Assembly: GCA_028673005.1 (NCBI GenBank)
Contig: CM054113.1
Coordinates: 43,962,117 to 44,026,116, forward strand
Reading direction: 5' to 3'
Origin: Tanypteryx hageni
Taxonomy: Eukaryota > Arthropoda > Insecta > Odonata > Petaluridae
Length of the DNA stretch: 64,000 nucleotides
The notes under the pieces were generated by a model. It ran no database searches and was not told where the DNA came from. It saw only the letters and a program-made list of their open reading frames with translations. This document shows positions 22,334 to 34,949 of this stretch, one piece after another; position 1 is the stretch's first letter, and every line of letters begins with the position of its first letter. The translations under genes were made by a program, and so were the position numbers.

Positions 22334-24594
22334 CAGAGTGGCCGTATTTGGTACTATAGTATCAAATTTGGTACCTTCGAATACCTAAAGTACGTTTGGT
22401 ACGACTTTCAATTAAAAAACTAATTTTTGGTACAAAATTTGAGCAATGTCACCCGACTGTGCTTGGTATGTAAACGTATGAATTACAGAAAATTCATAAG
22501 CAAGCAATACCACAAAAACAATATTTGTGTGTTAAATTCTGAAATGTTTGAGCTGTAGTATGTTTTATCGCCACGTGGTGTCATTGTAGCAGATAGCAAC
22601 GAAATGATCATTTTCACTTTGAACACGTAAATAAAATTCTCATATCTTTTGTTCCGGCTGATCGCACCCATTAAAACCTAAACAATTAATCTAGGAATGA
22701 TAATGTTGTTTTATTTTGTGTTGCTATAGTGTTTGTAAGGAAAGTAAGTTTGAATTTCTAGTTCTCTGCTTGAATCAATTTATTTAAGTATGAATAAAAA
22801 AAATCAAAACTTGCATATGATTATTTCTAATGTATATCTAATTCTCCACCAAACAGTATTTTTCATCGTTTATGATAATCCAACATATATCAAACGAAAT
22901 TTCAAATTGGACTTTTGACGATTTCATATAAACTATTTCAAAAATATGAGTGAAAGAAGAAGAATTAAATAATTCAGATGATTCAGATTCAGGAGATAGT
23001 GATAATGTTTCTAAATGCAAAAAACAAGTATGAGCACAAATTCCAACTGAAATAGCTACAGGACAAAAGACTCAAATCATGGATGTGTAGAAGTAAAAAA
23101 AATTAAAATAAAGCATTTTGTAACATGTGCAATAGCGAAATAGCAGGAAGTGTAACACTGCTTGAAAGACATGGAAAAACTGAAAAACATTTAAACAATT
23201 TAAGTGTGAAAATACATTCCGAGAAGGTTACAAAATTTTTTCAACCATCTGTGTCATCACATTTTGAAAAACAGGTAGCAGCCTCAGAATTGAAACTCTG
23301 TGCTTTTGTTGCAGAGCATAATTTATCAATTTCGATTATGGATCATTTACCTGGGCTCGTGGCAAATGCATGCCCAGATTAAAAATCGCAAGTGCAATGA
23401 ACTGTGTAAGAACAAAGGCAACAGGTATTTTTTAAATGTAATAGGAGATGTCTATTTTACTGATCTCATATCCCAGTTACAGATTACTAAATTCTCATTA
23501 ATTATTGATGAATCAACAGATATATCAAACATTAAGCACCTTGTCCTGATAGCACGTTTTTATGACTTTAAGGATCAGAAAACTCATGACAAATGTTTTA
23601 CTTTATTAGAAATCAAAGATTGTACAGCTCAAGATATTTATAACTAATTAATTTCTTTGATGTCACCGGCATACCTATTAAAAATATGATGGGTTTTGCA
23701 AGTGACAATGTAAATGTCATGATGGGAACAAGGGGAGTTGTTCAAACTCTCTTAAAAAGGAAAATTCCTGCCCATTTTGTACAGGATTGTGTTTGGCACT
23801 CTATGCACTTGTGCGCTTCTAATGCATGCAGGGAATTAAACTGCGTGGAAGAATTAGCATGAAATATTTTTTCATGCATAATGAATAGCCCCAAAAGATT
23901 ACCTGAGCATACAGAATTTCAGAAATTTGCTTAAATTCAATCCCATAAAATATTATATTCTAGCTGTACACGGTGGTTGTCACTGGAAGGGTTAGTAAAA
24001 AGAATTTTAGAGCAATGGCCTGTTCTTATTCTGTTTTTCACATCAGCATGGTACAGCTGAATACGGCAAAACATAAACAGAATTAAAATACTCAGTCTTT
24101 TGTGCGTAAAATAAGACATTTCTCGTGATCATAAGTTAATATTTAGGTATATTTATATGCACATCAGTGAAGGGCTTCATGACACTTTGGGGTTTCTCCA
24201 CATTATTTCCCATGCATTCTTATGGAAATAGTGTTTTGTTGACTCCATGAGGTATAAGAGACCTCACGGTCTGAAAACCTATGCCAAGTTCTTCCTGTGG
24301 TCCATAGAATGGCCCAGAAAACTTTTGAAATCGATAGCTTCGACGGTGTAAAAACGTATAAAGAACATACATACACTAAAATATTTATAAGATATCTTTT
24401 GATGTATTTTCCATTGTTTAAAATAATATTGTACTTTTGGATAATTTGGAACATAAATCTAACAGATATAATTATCGGCTTAAGTGAAATTGTTCATTTT
24501 TACTAAATTTTTTAATTTGGTACCTTTTCTGGATATTTGGTACCTTTTGCTTATCCGATTTGGTCCTTTTTGAAAAAATAGAGTGGCAACTCTG
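22334..24594 (+). mobile_element. hAT-superfamily DNA transposon, full ends, defective inside
   Basis: A 2,261-bp element. Its ends are CAGAGTGGCC and, inverted, CAGAGTTGCC. They are flanked by an exact 8-bp direct repeat CCTACATC (22326-22333 and 24595-24602), the duplication length typical of hAT. Several copies of a subterminal TTTGGTAC(C) motif sit just inside both ends (22347-22440 and 24515-24570); such clusters often bind hAT transposases. The interior carries a damaged transposase reading (22946-24060). Between 24060 and 24510 there is no sign of the C-terminal dimerisation region, so the copy is probably an internally deleted, non-autonomous derivative. The exact target duplication implies a fairly recent insertion. 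Confidence 0.9.
22946..24060 (+). pseudogene. hAT transposase remnant (BED-type zinc finger plus partial catalytic core)
   Basis: Decayed transposase of the hAT group related to the domesticated ZNF862/KIAA1586-type proteins. From the N-terminus there is an acidic Ser/Asp stretch (22976-23020), then a BED-like finger (FCNMC with RHGKTEKH, a CX2C-HX5H pattern, 23118-23190). LKLCAFVAEHNLSISIMDHL follows. The first catalytic block is KFSLIIDESTD at 23493-23525, with HLVLIARF soon after. The second block is GFASDNVNVMMG near 23694, then HSMHLCASNAC, and CTRWLSLEGL with ILEQW. Breaks: a frameshift near 23380, a stop at about 23646 with a frame change, and in-frame stops at 23860 and 23932. The reading ends at TGA 24058, before the region that would hold the third catalytic acid and the dimerisation domain. 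It cannot make a working enzyme. Confidence 0.85.
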
Positions 24595-24602
24595 CCTACA
24601 TC
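24595..24602 (+). repeat. hAT target-site duplication, right
   Basis: CCTACATC, identical to 22326-22333. Confidence 0.9.
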
Positions 24603-27600
24603 TATACAACGTCTGTATAGGTATTGCGAAAAAAGATACTCTATAAATTATAAATTGTACTGCAAATAATCAAATTTTCTTCTTATTTATATTTTAAATG
24701 AAGCATCTTGAACAACGTTAATGATAAAACACCATATCTGTATCGTGTCACCAGTCATTTCCACGCAAACGGCCGAAAAACTATTAATGACTTTCCATTA
24801 TTAAAATCTAAAAGTTCACAGAGTATTTTAATTATAATTACTACCCACAATACTGCAGCACAAGATGCCTCCGTCCAAATTCTCATCTACGCCATCTACC
24901 AATGAACGTACAACATATATTTGTTCGAACGCTGTTGAATAACTTGATTTCATGCAATTCTACATGAAATTTAATTTCCCTTTACATATTTTAAAATTCA
25001 ACCAATATAAAATGAAATAGGTACTAAAGATCAATATTTCATTTCTTACCTAATATTTTTATTATTTAAAGGAGTTTTCTAGCTTGGAATTTAGATCTGG
25101 TGAATCTATATTGCCAAGAATAATAAATCGGAATTATATTTACTGAAAATATTATTTCTAAATCCTTACCATGGCTTTATTTTTCGATTTATGTTTTTAG
25201 CAAAGAAAAAGATTTGGATTCAAAAGAGATTCCTTCCATACACATTATTGTATATTATTCTAGATTCAGTATTGATGAAATCGGGCTTTTTATAATTTTT
25301 AACGTGCTTTTAAAAAACACATGATATAGCAGTATGAATAAAACTTTTTAATCATTAAATCTAACGAGGAAATAAAAATATACAGTATTATAAATTTGGA
25401 GTGAGTTGCTGAACTACCTACCTTTGTAGTAGATATTTGTATTTTAATTATTCCCAGCAATGAAATGTTCATTTGATCGTAACTTTTCTTCTTCACTGGG
25501 GACTCTGTTAATGTATTTCAATAAGAAGCTGTAATACTTAAAATAAAATAATGATTGTTCTCATTAGATGTACCTCTTTTCCGGCCCTTTCCTGTATGAC
25601 GAATATATACCGCGCAAAACTTGTTACCTACTATGTCATCGTTCCAGTATAACAGATCCCATTATGTTTGAACTGGCATAAATTCAGCATATAAGATAAA
25701 ATCCATTGCGATAAGTGTTTCTGCCAATGAGATAACGGTAAGCGTCTTACTATGTGAACAGAAACCACTAGCGTCGGATTTTTATAATTTGGCGCCTGAG
25801 TAGTAGGCAACTTACACGGCGGACCTGCTTCGAAGATAGCAGTTGTGCCAGGGGCTACTCCATCAAGGGACAACAACTAGCACACCCTGGGAACTATTTG
25901 GCACTTGTTATGCGAGAGAAGTATCTCAACGGGACGCCTTTACTGCCACTAAGTTGAAAGTGTATGCCAGGTGACCTCTTGGCATCGATTACAACATCGT
26001 AAACTGCGCCAGTTAGGTGTCAAGTAGGAATCTGTCCAACAATTCGGTATTACGGAATCTGCTTTAAAAAATGTAGTTGGTGGCTTATTTTACTTGAGTT
26101 AGTGAAACGTTTATAATTGTCGCGTGAGAAGAATCTCTGTTTTCTGAACAAAGCTACATTACAGTAGCGTGTTTTTAAAAAATACATAAGAATACTATAT
26201 CAAAAATATATGTTGAAACATATACTTAGAATAATAATTCTTAAGCGAAAGTTTTATATTTTTCATAAATCTGACATAATACGAGTAGAATACGCATGAA
26301 TAAATATTTATTATTGTTTTTAAGGATAATAATTTAGTATCTATCACCTTATTTTCGTAGTATTAACAGAAATACTAACAAACAAAAGTAAACTAAATGA
26401 TATTAATGAGTGATTTATTGCGATGCCTGTCAACCGAGAGTTATGCTGCCCAAATATTTCTTTGAATGATCCAGGAGCCTTAAAATTTTTCGAATGAACA
26501 TTGATTAATCGCGTAAAATTCGAGTACAATGAAAAAGAATTCATAAACTGTGCACTATATTTAAACATTAGTATCCATGATACTCAACTATTACTGCCAC
26601 TGTTATTTATTTTTCTGGTGCACAATCCGCTAAATATTGATCGTGAATACAGTCAGATGGAAAAAAGTGATTAAAAAGCCAATTTATCCGAAAACTCTAA
26701 TTTTTAGCGGGTTTAGTTTCACTTTGACGTCTGTTTATCTGCGCTCTTGTTGAAATAAAAAATGTGACGACACCGTAACCGACAGAGAGATAAAACCTGG
26801 AGTATAGATTTCGTTACTGCTGCCTTTTTTTAATTTGAGGTTTGAAAAATATACAGGGTGGAATACGAGCTCATTTAATTTTTTAATATCACCGAAGATA
26901 TAACAGATGGAAAGCTGATATTTTGAGCGTCACTTGAAACAAGGTTCTTGTGACCGAATATGAGGAAACTCACCCACATAAAAATTAATTAAGACAGATT
27001 ATATTTAACAGGTGATCAAATTTCAGATCCTCTCCATTTCGTCAATTAGGTTCTTAATAGCAAATTAAAACAAATATTTTACCAACTTTAATAAAAGAAA
27101 TAAACGGGCTAATTTTATCCGTGTCCATGGATAACACTATACATGGTTATATTTACCTTGAGTTTTCTCCGAAAAGAAAATAATTACATCTAAAAATAAC
27201 CCCAGCCGAGGTTAAAAATAAAGAGGGAGGCAGAAGTAAATGACTGACCGAATCGGAATTCTAGCAGAAAACCTTTTTTTCAACATTTGCCCTTCGATTT
27301 CCATTAAAGTGAATGGACGAAATAAAGGAGGCGACTCTTTGAAATGCTCTCCTCGTTTCTCCGCAAAAAAGGAAAGGCTCGACCGAGCTAAGCTATTCCT
27401 GGATGCGATCATTTTATCCCACGATTCGCCCCCACCCCACACCGTATCCAACCCTCACAACCTTTAACTCGCCCTCTTCTTCCATCCTTTCTCTCTTCCA
27501 CACTCAACTGTTTTCCTTTACAACTACGGGATCGCGAGAGAGAGAGAGAGAGAGAGAGAGAATGCAGTGAGAGGGACACGTGCCAAGATGTGATTGGTCA

Positions 27601-28210
27601 GGAGGTCCACGACCGTGAATGTCGGTGCCAAAAGATGGAGAGGGGAGAGAGAAGGAGAAAGTAGTATTTGTTTATTTATCTGAATTCAGCGGTCGTTATG
27701 TCAGACAACGTGTGGCACTGCAGTTTAGAACAGATGTTCTGAAAACAAATGATATCATACCGTTTTTGGAATTGTTTGTAATTATATACTTCTCAAATTA
27801 TAGACTTCAAATTCATGAGTAAAAATGACACACAAACATATATAATTTTTAAGTGAACATTAACTTAACACTACTGAAAACATATACACTCAATAGCATC
27901 AAATCATTGTTTATTTAAAAATTAAACAAAAACAATAGGATTGCTTCATCCAGCATACACCTCTCTATTTTTAAAAAATCGTAATGGTATTTTGTATTAG
28001 GCAAAGCAAAACCATCAGATCACATAACATCTATCAGAATGACATTTCAGCTCGGCACATTTAAAATTTTCAAACTTTACCCTTCTGACAGAGGAAAATA
28101 TAAACGGAAAACAACAAAAAAACAAAATAACAATGATGGCAGTCGACGTGACTTTGTGAAATCGTTCCATAATCTATGGAAAAAGCTTTGTAAGCTCCTC
28201 TTTTTTTCTG
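24603..28210. other. AT-rich DNA, no gene
   Basis: A segment of different, GC-richer composition at 25740-26060 is non-coding and unassigned. Two C/T-rich or GA-rich patches flank 27500. Confidence 0.4.
27535..27561. repeat. (GA)n microsatellite
   Basis: Uninterrupted AG repeats following a C/T-rich stretch (27465-27515). Confidence 0.9.
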
Positions 28211-28280
28211 CTCACGACCTGGGTTTCGATTTACTACCCTGATGATGATGTAGTAAGTACATCGAAACCCGGGACGTGAG
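28211..28280 (+). repeat. 70-nt hairpin with hammerhead-like strings
   Basis: The arms 28211-28230 and 28261-28280 pair over 20 positions with one mismatch and one G-U. After a 4-nt bulge, TTACTAC/GTAGTAA adds 7 more pairs, closing a 12-nt loop CCTGATGATGAT. The segment contains CTGATGA and, 19 nt later, GAAAC. A short AT-rich stretch with another 8-bp inverted repeat (AAAACAGT/ACTGTTTT, 28289-28315) follows. It may be the 3' end of a retroelement. Confidence 0.6.
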
Positions 28281-29510
28281 TAGAAATAAAACAGTGGAAC
28301 TTAGAAACTGTTTTCCTAGTTTACATTAAAAAACAAAATAGTTATTTATTTTTCAAATAGCATTTGTGAAATTTCGTAGAACTAAAATTAAACGCCCGAG
28401 TTAAACAAAACTCAATTAACTTCAACATTTTCCGCGAAATGAACTCTTTGCAAATAGGCTCATTTAGAATTTCACCCGTGTTTCGGAGGCTAGACGCTTC
28501 TGGAACGCTTGTACACGCAGGATGCGCCTCGATGCACCGCGATGCATCGTGATGGAGCGATGCCATTGGTCCTCCTCACAAAGAACGCTTGGGAGTTACG
28601 TCTCGCTCTCCCAAAACAGAAATAAAAGTTCGAGAGATGAATTTAAGGTGCGCTCAAGCGGGAGGAATGTCCCCTTCTCGAATTCATTTCCAAAATATAA
28701 ATAAAATTGGCCGGCATTCCCGAGGAGAATTTTCTTTTTTTTTCTAGGCCCATGAGCCTGTCAAAAATGTACGCGTGTTATGGCAATGCAAAGAATTTCA
28801 TTAAAATTTAAACTTCAAGATTTGGCGAGGTACGTAGCGTCTTGCAAGTCCAGCCAAAAAGCAGTGGAAAAAACGAGAGAGAATGAGGAAATTGTATACA
28901 ACGATGGAGACGAAGAGTGGAAATGAGTGTTACGGAGGTAAAGAATTAGAGACAGGGAAGCGTATAAAGTTATGGGTTGATAGAAGATATGGATAGAAAT
29001 AATGAAAAAAGGGACAGAAAAGGGAAGGATGTTAATTATTAAGAAGTTGATGAAAAAATCAGAGGAATAAAGAGAGCGTTCATCTAGAGAAAATTGAAAA
29101 CTACCATCGTTTGAGCACATGATGCTGAATTCCGCAAAAAAATAAATTGACAGAAACAAAATAACAATAGTAAAAAAGTGATTATGATAAACTTAACATT
29201 CATAAAAACTACATAAAAAGAGGATATGGAGCCAAAGGAAAGATAATAAAAGAAAACTACAATTCGATGGAGGAGAAAAGATAGAAGTAATATTTTAGCG
29301 GTAGAAAATGAAACGAAGTTCGGCATAAAGAAGTAGAAAGGGAGTGTTTGGAGAAGGTCCCTCGAACGTGATGAGATTTCGAAGAGTTCCGAATGAAATG
29401 CAAGAGCCAACGGCAGCAGTCGTGAGTCCTTTTCAGTCCCCTTACGTGGGAGTACAAAAGACGATCTCTTCCCGATGTCTTGGCAATAATTTCTTCTTGC
29501 TTTAAACGTA

Positions 29511-29563
29511 TCTTCTTCTCTCTTTCCCCCCTCTCTCTTCTCTCCCTCTCTCTCTATCTCTCT
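29511..29563. repeat. C/T-rich simple repeat
   Basis: TTCTTCTCTCTTTCCCCCC followed by (CT)n, all pyrimidine on the plus strand. Confidence 0.85.
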
Positions 29564-31127
29564 CATGGGTGGACGACATGGAGTGAAAAGTCTGAGCTCC
29601 TGGACTGTCAGGCTCCGTTGCGCAGTTCCTGGTCTTCAAGACCAGTCCGCGTCTATTTTCCGACTTTCGTGCCCGAATGCCAAACAATTCCGTTGGGGTC
29701 GTGAGGTAGCGGTTATACGTAGAGAGGGAGAGAAACGGAAAATTCTGTCCGGTCGTCGGGGTGTTTTCTCTGCGTGCGATGAGAGATTCGTCCCGATGCG
29801 CATCCGTCACGCGTGATTAGGTCCAGAAATTCCTGTTGCCATCTCGGCATATGGTACGTGATCTCCGGGGTGGTTGTTCCTCGCCGTTCGTGTATTTTTT
29901 GTCGCTTCTAAATGAGAAAGACATTTTTGCGTGTGCTGAGAAGTTGTCTCGACGTTGCCGCCAATGCGAAATGAAGAAGACAGAATGAAACTGTTTTGAT
30001 TAACGCGGTGGGTACCCGTGAGACTGAATTGCGAAAATGGCATTTTTTTACAGCTGTGCAAGTGTCCATGATATATATAGTGATTTTCATATCGGATATT
30101 AACAAAGAAATTAACAAATAAATACCTTCTGTTCTTGATATTTTGCCACCAATACGAATGCACGAATAAAGATTTAACAAACGTTTCGTTTTCCGTAACT
30201 CTCTGGTAATCCAGGGTCACGGCATTATTAAAATAAAAATATAGCACTGCAGCTCAAAAAGAGCAAATTCTATTATTGTTTATTTTCATAATATCTATTT
30301 GACAAACCAGGTGATGAGTGACTCACTTTTAAAGACGCATCAACAGTCCCTCTGGTATGCTATGAAATGAATAATTCTCAAAATATTTCGTGGTAAAATA
30401 TTTTATTTAAGTTTAAACGTATTTCTCTTGTAATTTTAGCATGAACCACTTATAAAAGATTAAATCCAATTCTGCTTCATGATAAAATTTCTGAAACAAT
30501 TTAAAAAAATATTTATCATGAAATTTTTATATGGACCATCTAACAAACATTTCACAATAAAATTTGTTTAATTTTATTATTATTTGTTTAATTAATTTTA
30601 TTTAATTTTAAAAATATTTCTCACATGAAATTAATGCAGAGCTATAACCAACGAATTAATATACTATTTCATGTAAAACTTATATAATATTTCATTTTAA
30701 AAATATTTCCTACGTGACTTTAATATTGGGCTCTTGCCAAACATTTTTAGTAAACCTTGATGGTACAATCTTTCGTTTAGTGCTAAATGCTACTAAAATT
30801 ATCAAAATATCACATCGCTTGGAATTTACAAAAAATATCTGGTTAACATTAAAGGGAAGTGGCTTATAACAAGTTTTGGTGTTAACAAAATGGACGCGGA
30901 AAAGCGAAGCAAAGCTTGAAAATTCCTCACAGAGACCATTCTAAATAGCTTTCATTATTATGTAGGTTTATGCTCTTAGGCGACCTTTGCGAAACGCTTA
31001 CATAAAAGACCGTGTGCGCAGACAGTGTCACGAGCGCCGGGTTAACGAGCTGGCGAGTTAGAGGCCAAGGCACCGGAAGCTCCTCTTTTTCCCTCACTTT
31101 GAGGAAGTGAACCATACCCAAAGGAGC

Positions 31128-31129
31128 TC

Positions 31130-31179
<50 letters not shown>

Positions 31180-31184
31180 TCTCT
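31128..31184. repeat. (CT)n microsatellite
   Basis: CT repeats broken once by GT and once by AT. Confidence 0.9.
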
Positions 31185-33049
31185 AAGGGAAGACGGGGCG
31201 AGATAGGACGACCTTTGACTCTATCACCAACCCCCTCCGTCACGCCTCCTTGCCCTCGTCCTGCACCGTTTAATTCAAACGGATTGCGTTGGTCACAGCG
31301 CGCCACGGATATGACGGAAGCGCTCCACAAAACAGTTTGTATATGACGGAGTGCACGAATGGAGATAGAGAATCCAACGAGATGGTATTTTTTCCAGAAA
31401 AAATACGCCGCAGCACGTATCCGTGCGTGATGTAATTTTTTTCGAGGTGCAACTACGGTATAAAGCGTAATAAACGTCGCTGTTGAGAGCGTAAAATAAT
31501 TACTTGTGTTTACTGTCGAAACACGGAACGTAATTATGGGTGAATGATTTTTAATGCGATTTCAGGAGAAAATTACAGTTACTTACCTCTTACTCTTCCT
31601 GCTAGCTATAGAAATTGAATGGGTTATGATAAGTAAAAGAATGAATTTACCATAACACTGTAAGGATTATGAAACAACATCTCGAATTGTTTGTGAAATA
31701 TCACCATCATAAAATTTTCATTTGTCTTTAATAAGGGGTTTATTCGTGTGTGTCTTGTCATAAAGATTCTCAGTATATGTCCACGTAAAATATAAAGTAG
31801 AATTCCTGTTCGTAGTAAAAGATTGATATATCCGTGAATATTTATTACATGCAATAAAATATGCATTTCGCTGTTATATCATGGCATTTCAATAAATAAT
31901 AAAAGCAATCTTGAATTACACCTCCCTTGATAATATATGATTTGATAAGTTACAGTTCATATATGCCACCTTTCATAATACATAAAAGATGACTGGGAAT
32001 ATATTCGCATAAATTAGACAAAATTCTGAATGTGACGAGAGGTTGATATGTTCCGATAGTTCGTAATAACTGCAAATTGCATTGTATCCTTATGTCTACA
32101 TGGCATTGTTGCAATAAAAGAGTTCATGAATCTCTGATAACTATTTCATGAGAGTGAACATTTATTACACTAGAAATAAAAAATATAAGAATTCTTTCTA
32201 GAATTTTCCTCTTTTTGCAATCGAATTATCACTAGAAAGTGTCATCAAAGCGTAGCTCTGCAACTCTTGTACGCGACTATAGTCAACACCTTTTCTGGTT
32301 TGGCTAAAACTGCTTCTGTGTTCAGAAATCTGATGCCATTTCGAAAAGGCTCTAAAACTGAATATTATTGTGCTGACCGTGCCGTTTACACGACTATTGG
32401 GAAAATCATAAAATCGCACCTTCGAGTTTTTGTAGCGGAGTTATAAAACATATTTCATTAAATACATCGTATTAGCCTTAATGGTTGTTTTTCAATGAAT
32501 AAATCGTAAAAATTTTGTTTAAGTGACCTCAAGTTAATCTTTTGCATCAACAGGAGAAACTTTATGCCTTATACTCCCTTTGGAATTAAAACAACATCAG
32601 TAAGAAACTATAATAATAGTTGGTGATAATCATAACTAATATAAAAATCGGAAGATTTTTTTAAATCATTCCGCAAAATCTCTCAATTTCCCTCAATTTA
32701 AATGTTACATCTTGAAATATATAAATACTTAATCATGAAGTTACACTGACTAGGTTTTAAAATGCATTCATTTCCAGCACTTTGGTAAGAATGGATCTAT
32801 CCAACCTGACAAGTAATCCGGCTATGATCTAACGTACCCCGCGAATATTTTCGTAACTCCACAAGGGAAACATCTCTCGACCTTTAATACAGTTATCTCC
32901 TCCTCGTCATGAGAGCTTATCACCGCGCGATCAATTCGTTTTTATTACATTTTTCGCAAAACGCGCCGAGGGACAAAGCTTGACCGTGACCCATTTCAAC
33001 GGGAGAAATGCCCCCCCCTTTTCTCCCGACCTCTCAGTCTGAAAAACGC

Positions 33050-34230
33050 CCCGCAGAAGAAAAAAAACTCAACAACCATCCTATTGGCCGGGGTCAGGGT
33101 GAGCTCGAGAGTTTCGCGTATACAGTATTCGTATCACGAGCGACGTCCATCTTGCGGATAGGGATGCGGGGATGAGGTTAGAGAGAGAGGGAGAGAAAGA
33201 GAGAGGGAAAGAGGAGGAGGGATTGATGGAGGGAGGAAGCAAAAAGCAAAGAGAGAAAGGGAAGAGGGGGCTCACTGGGTGACGAAGTTTTCCTACTCCC
33301 CCGCTTCCTCCACCTTTACTCCCTTCCCAAATCCCCTTCCGCAATCCCAACCTCCCCAACCCTTTTCCCGTGCATTCACCCTACGATTCCTTTGTTTCTA
33401 TTCTCGCCCCCGCACCCCCTAAACGCCACCCCTTGACCCGTCTTCAACCCGAACCCATTCCCTCCCACGCCAGGAAAGAGAAAGAGGTTTAAAAACAGTG
33501 CGGAGGTGGCGGCGTAGTGTGTGCGAGATCGTTCCATCTTACCCCTCTCTCCCTCCTCCCCCACCCCGCCTCCCGTACTCTCACTCTCGGCTCCATCCCG
33601 CCCACTCTCTTCTGCCGCCATTTACGCCGGATACGATGCGGAGGCAGAAGGGGAAGAGGATGGGAAGGGAGTTGGGAGTAGGGCCGAGAGGGGAAGTGAG
33701 GAGGAGGAGGGGAGGTTTGGATGCGGAAGACCGTCACGAAGTACCTTATACGCGTCCGTGTTCTGTATTTAATAGCGCGGAGCTTAATTCAAGGGGGATT
33801 TCAGAGAGATGCGAGATAAGAGGGGAGTTGGGAGTGAGGGAAGAGGAGGGAGAGGGTGGATAGAAGTGAGAGGAGAGAAAAAGTATAGCGAACAGCGTGG
33901 GGCGAAGAGGAAAGGGGAGGACGATCTTACAGAGTCTGAATGTTAACTTCTTGGAATGGAGATGTTGAACCACACCTATCTCTTCGCCCCCTCTTTCTCT
34001 TCTCTCTGTCTCTTCTCTCTTCTTTCTGTTGGCCGCCTTTATCTCTCCGGAAGGATCTGCCTGGAGGTGGACGGAGGGATGTGACTTCGACTCACGGCTG
34101 AGCTTCCGCCTATACCACGCCTCGCCTCCGCCCCACCCGCGCCAACACACACTCGGCCGCCGTTTCTCATTCTCTCTTCCCCCTTCTTTGAGAAGTAGAT
34201 CTCTTCCCTCGTCGGCCACAATTTCTTTGA
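33050..34230. other. GC-rich island with four purine/pyrimidine blocks
   Basis: On the plus strand: purine 33160-33275, pyrimidine 33290-33610, purine 33620-33920, pyrimidine 33980-34200. GCCGCCATTTACGCCGG (33611-33627) contains a Pho/YY1-type GCCAT core. Candidate frames of up to 172 codons are low-complexity and are rejected as genes. Confidence 0.5.
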
Positions 34231-34794
34231 GCGAATAAAAAATTATCATTCCGAGGAATCGCAAAAAATCATTTCGTGCGCCGAGGATTTTTTTCTGACG
34301 TTAAAAATAAACCATCCACAAAAAGATAAATACGTGTGACCGGGAATAAAAATTATATTTTACTTGTTTAATGAGAATTTTTTTGTCAATCCGCCGCGTT
34401 GAGCTATTTCGAATGCTAAAGGAAACGGAAGAGTCGCGGTGTTTTTTCGTAGCAACCTTGTCCTTCTTTCCATAGATGACGTAGGAGATAGGAAGTGGAG
34501 CAAAAGTTTGTGCAATAAATGATAATCTTCGCTGATACGAGTCATGAAAGATTGAAATCTTACATCACGTATTTTTAGTGAGAGAAAAATTCCTGTTTAG
34601 TGGCATAAAGGCCAGGTTTAAAAATAAAGGTTTACGCGAATGTTATCTCTATTCTGACAGATGATCTTATTTCCTTAGTAGAATGTTATTTTTCATTTTG
34701 TTAATGTCAGAGAAGCTAAATCTAAATAACTAACGTTATTTAAGATACATGAAATGTTTATTAATTTATTTACCTATCTCATTAACAGTCGTTT

Positions 34795-34916
34795 TTGGTA
34801 ATTTGCAATGAGTGTAATAACGATAACACCGACGATCGCATACGACCATGCCCTGGGCAGGATTTGAACCCACGGCCCTAGCATTCGGAGCTAGACACCC
34901 TTCGTGAAGGCCGGCA
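34795..34916 (-). mobile_element. tRNA-derived SINE (same family), shortened
   Basis: On the minus strand it starts GCCGGCCTT, like the 17744 copy. It has the B-box variant GGTTCAAATCC (34870-34860) and the body GTCGTATGCGATCGTCGGTG then TATCGTTATTAC. A second B-box-like GGTTCGAACC directly beyond it (34940-34949) suggests another SINE head in tandem. Confidence 0.7.
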
Positions 34917-34949
34917 AAAATCGCGTAGCTCCCAGATAGGTTCGAACCA

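Larger units (their letters stand above)
28281..33049. other. no gene supported
   Basis: Holds the simple repeats at 29511 and 31128. Minus-strand frames at 29084-29566 and 29807-30247 (160 and 146 codons) have no recognised domain and hydrophobic, AT-driven composition. Confidence 0.4.

Noticed and set aside
26850..27020. ACAGGGTGG as the start of a transposon
   Set aside because: No matching inverted or direct end was found; the motif is short and common in insect repeats.
28211..28280. Calling a functional hammerhead ribozyme
   Set aside because: An extra base follows the CTGATGA core and stem I cannot pair, so it is kept only as a finding.
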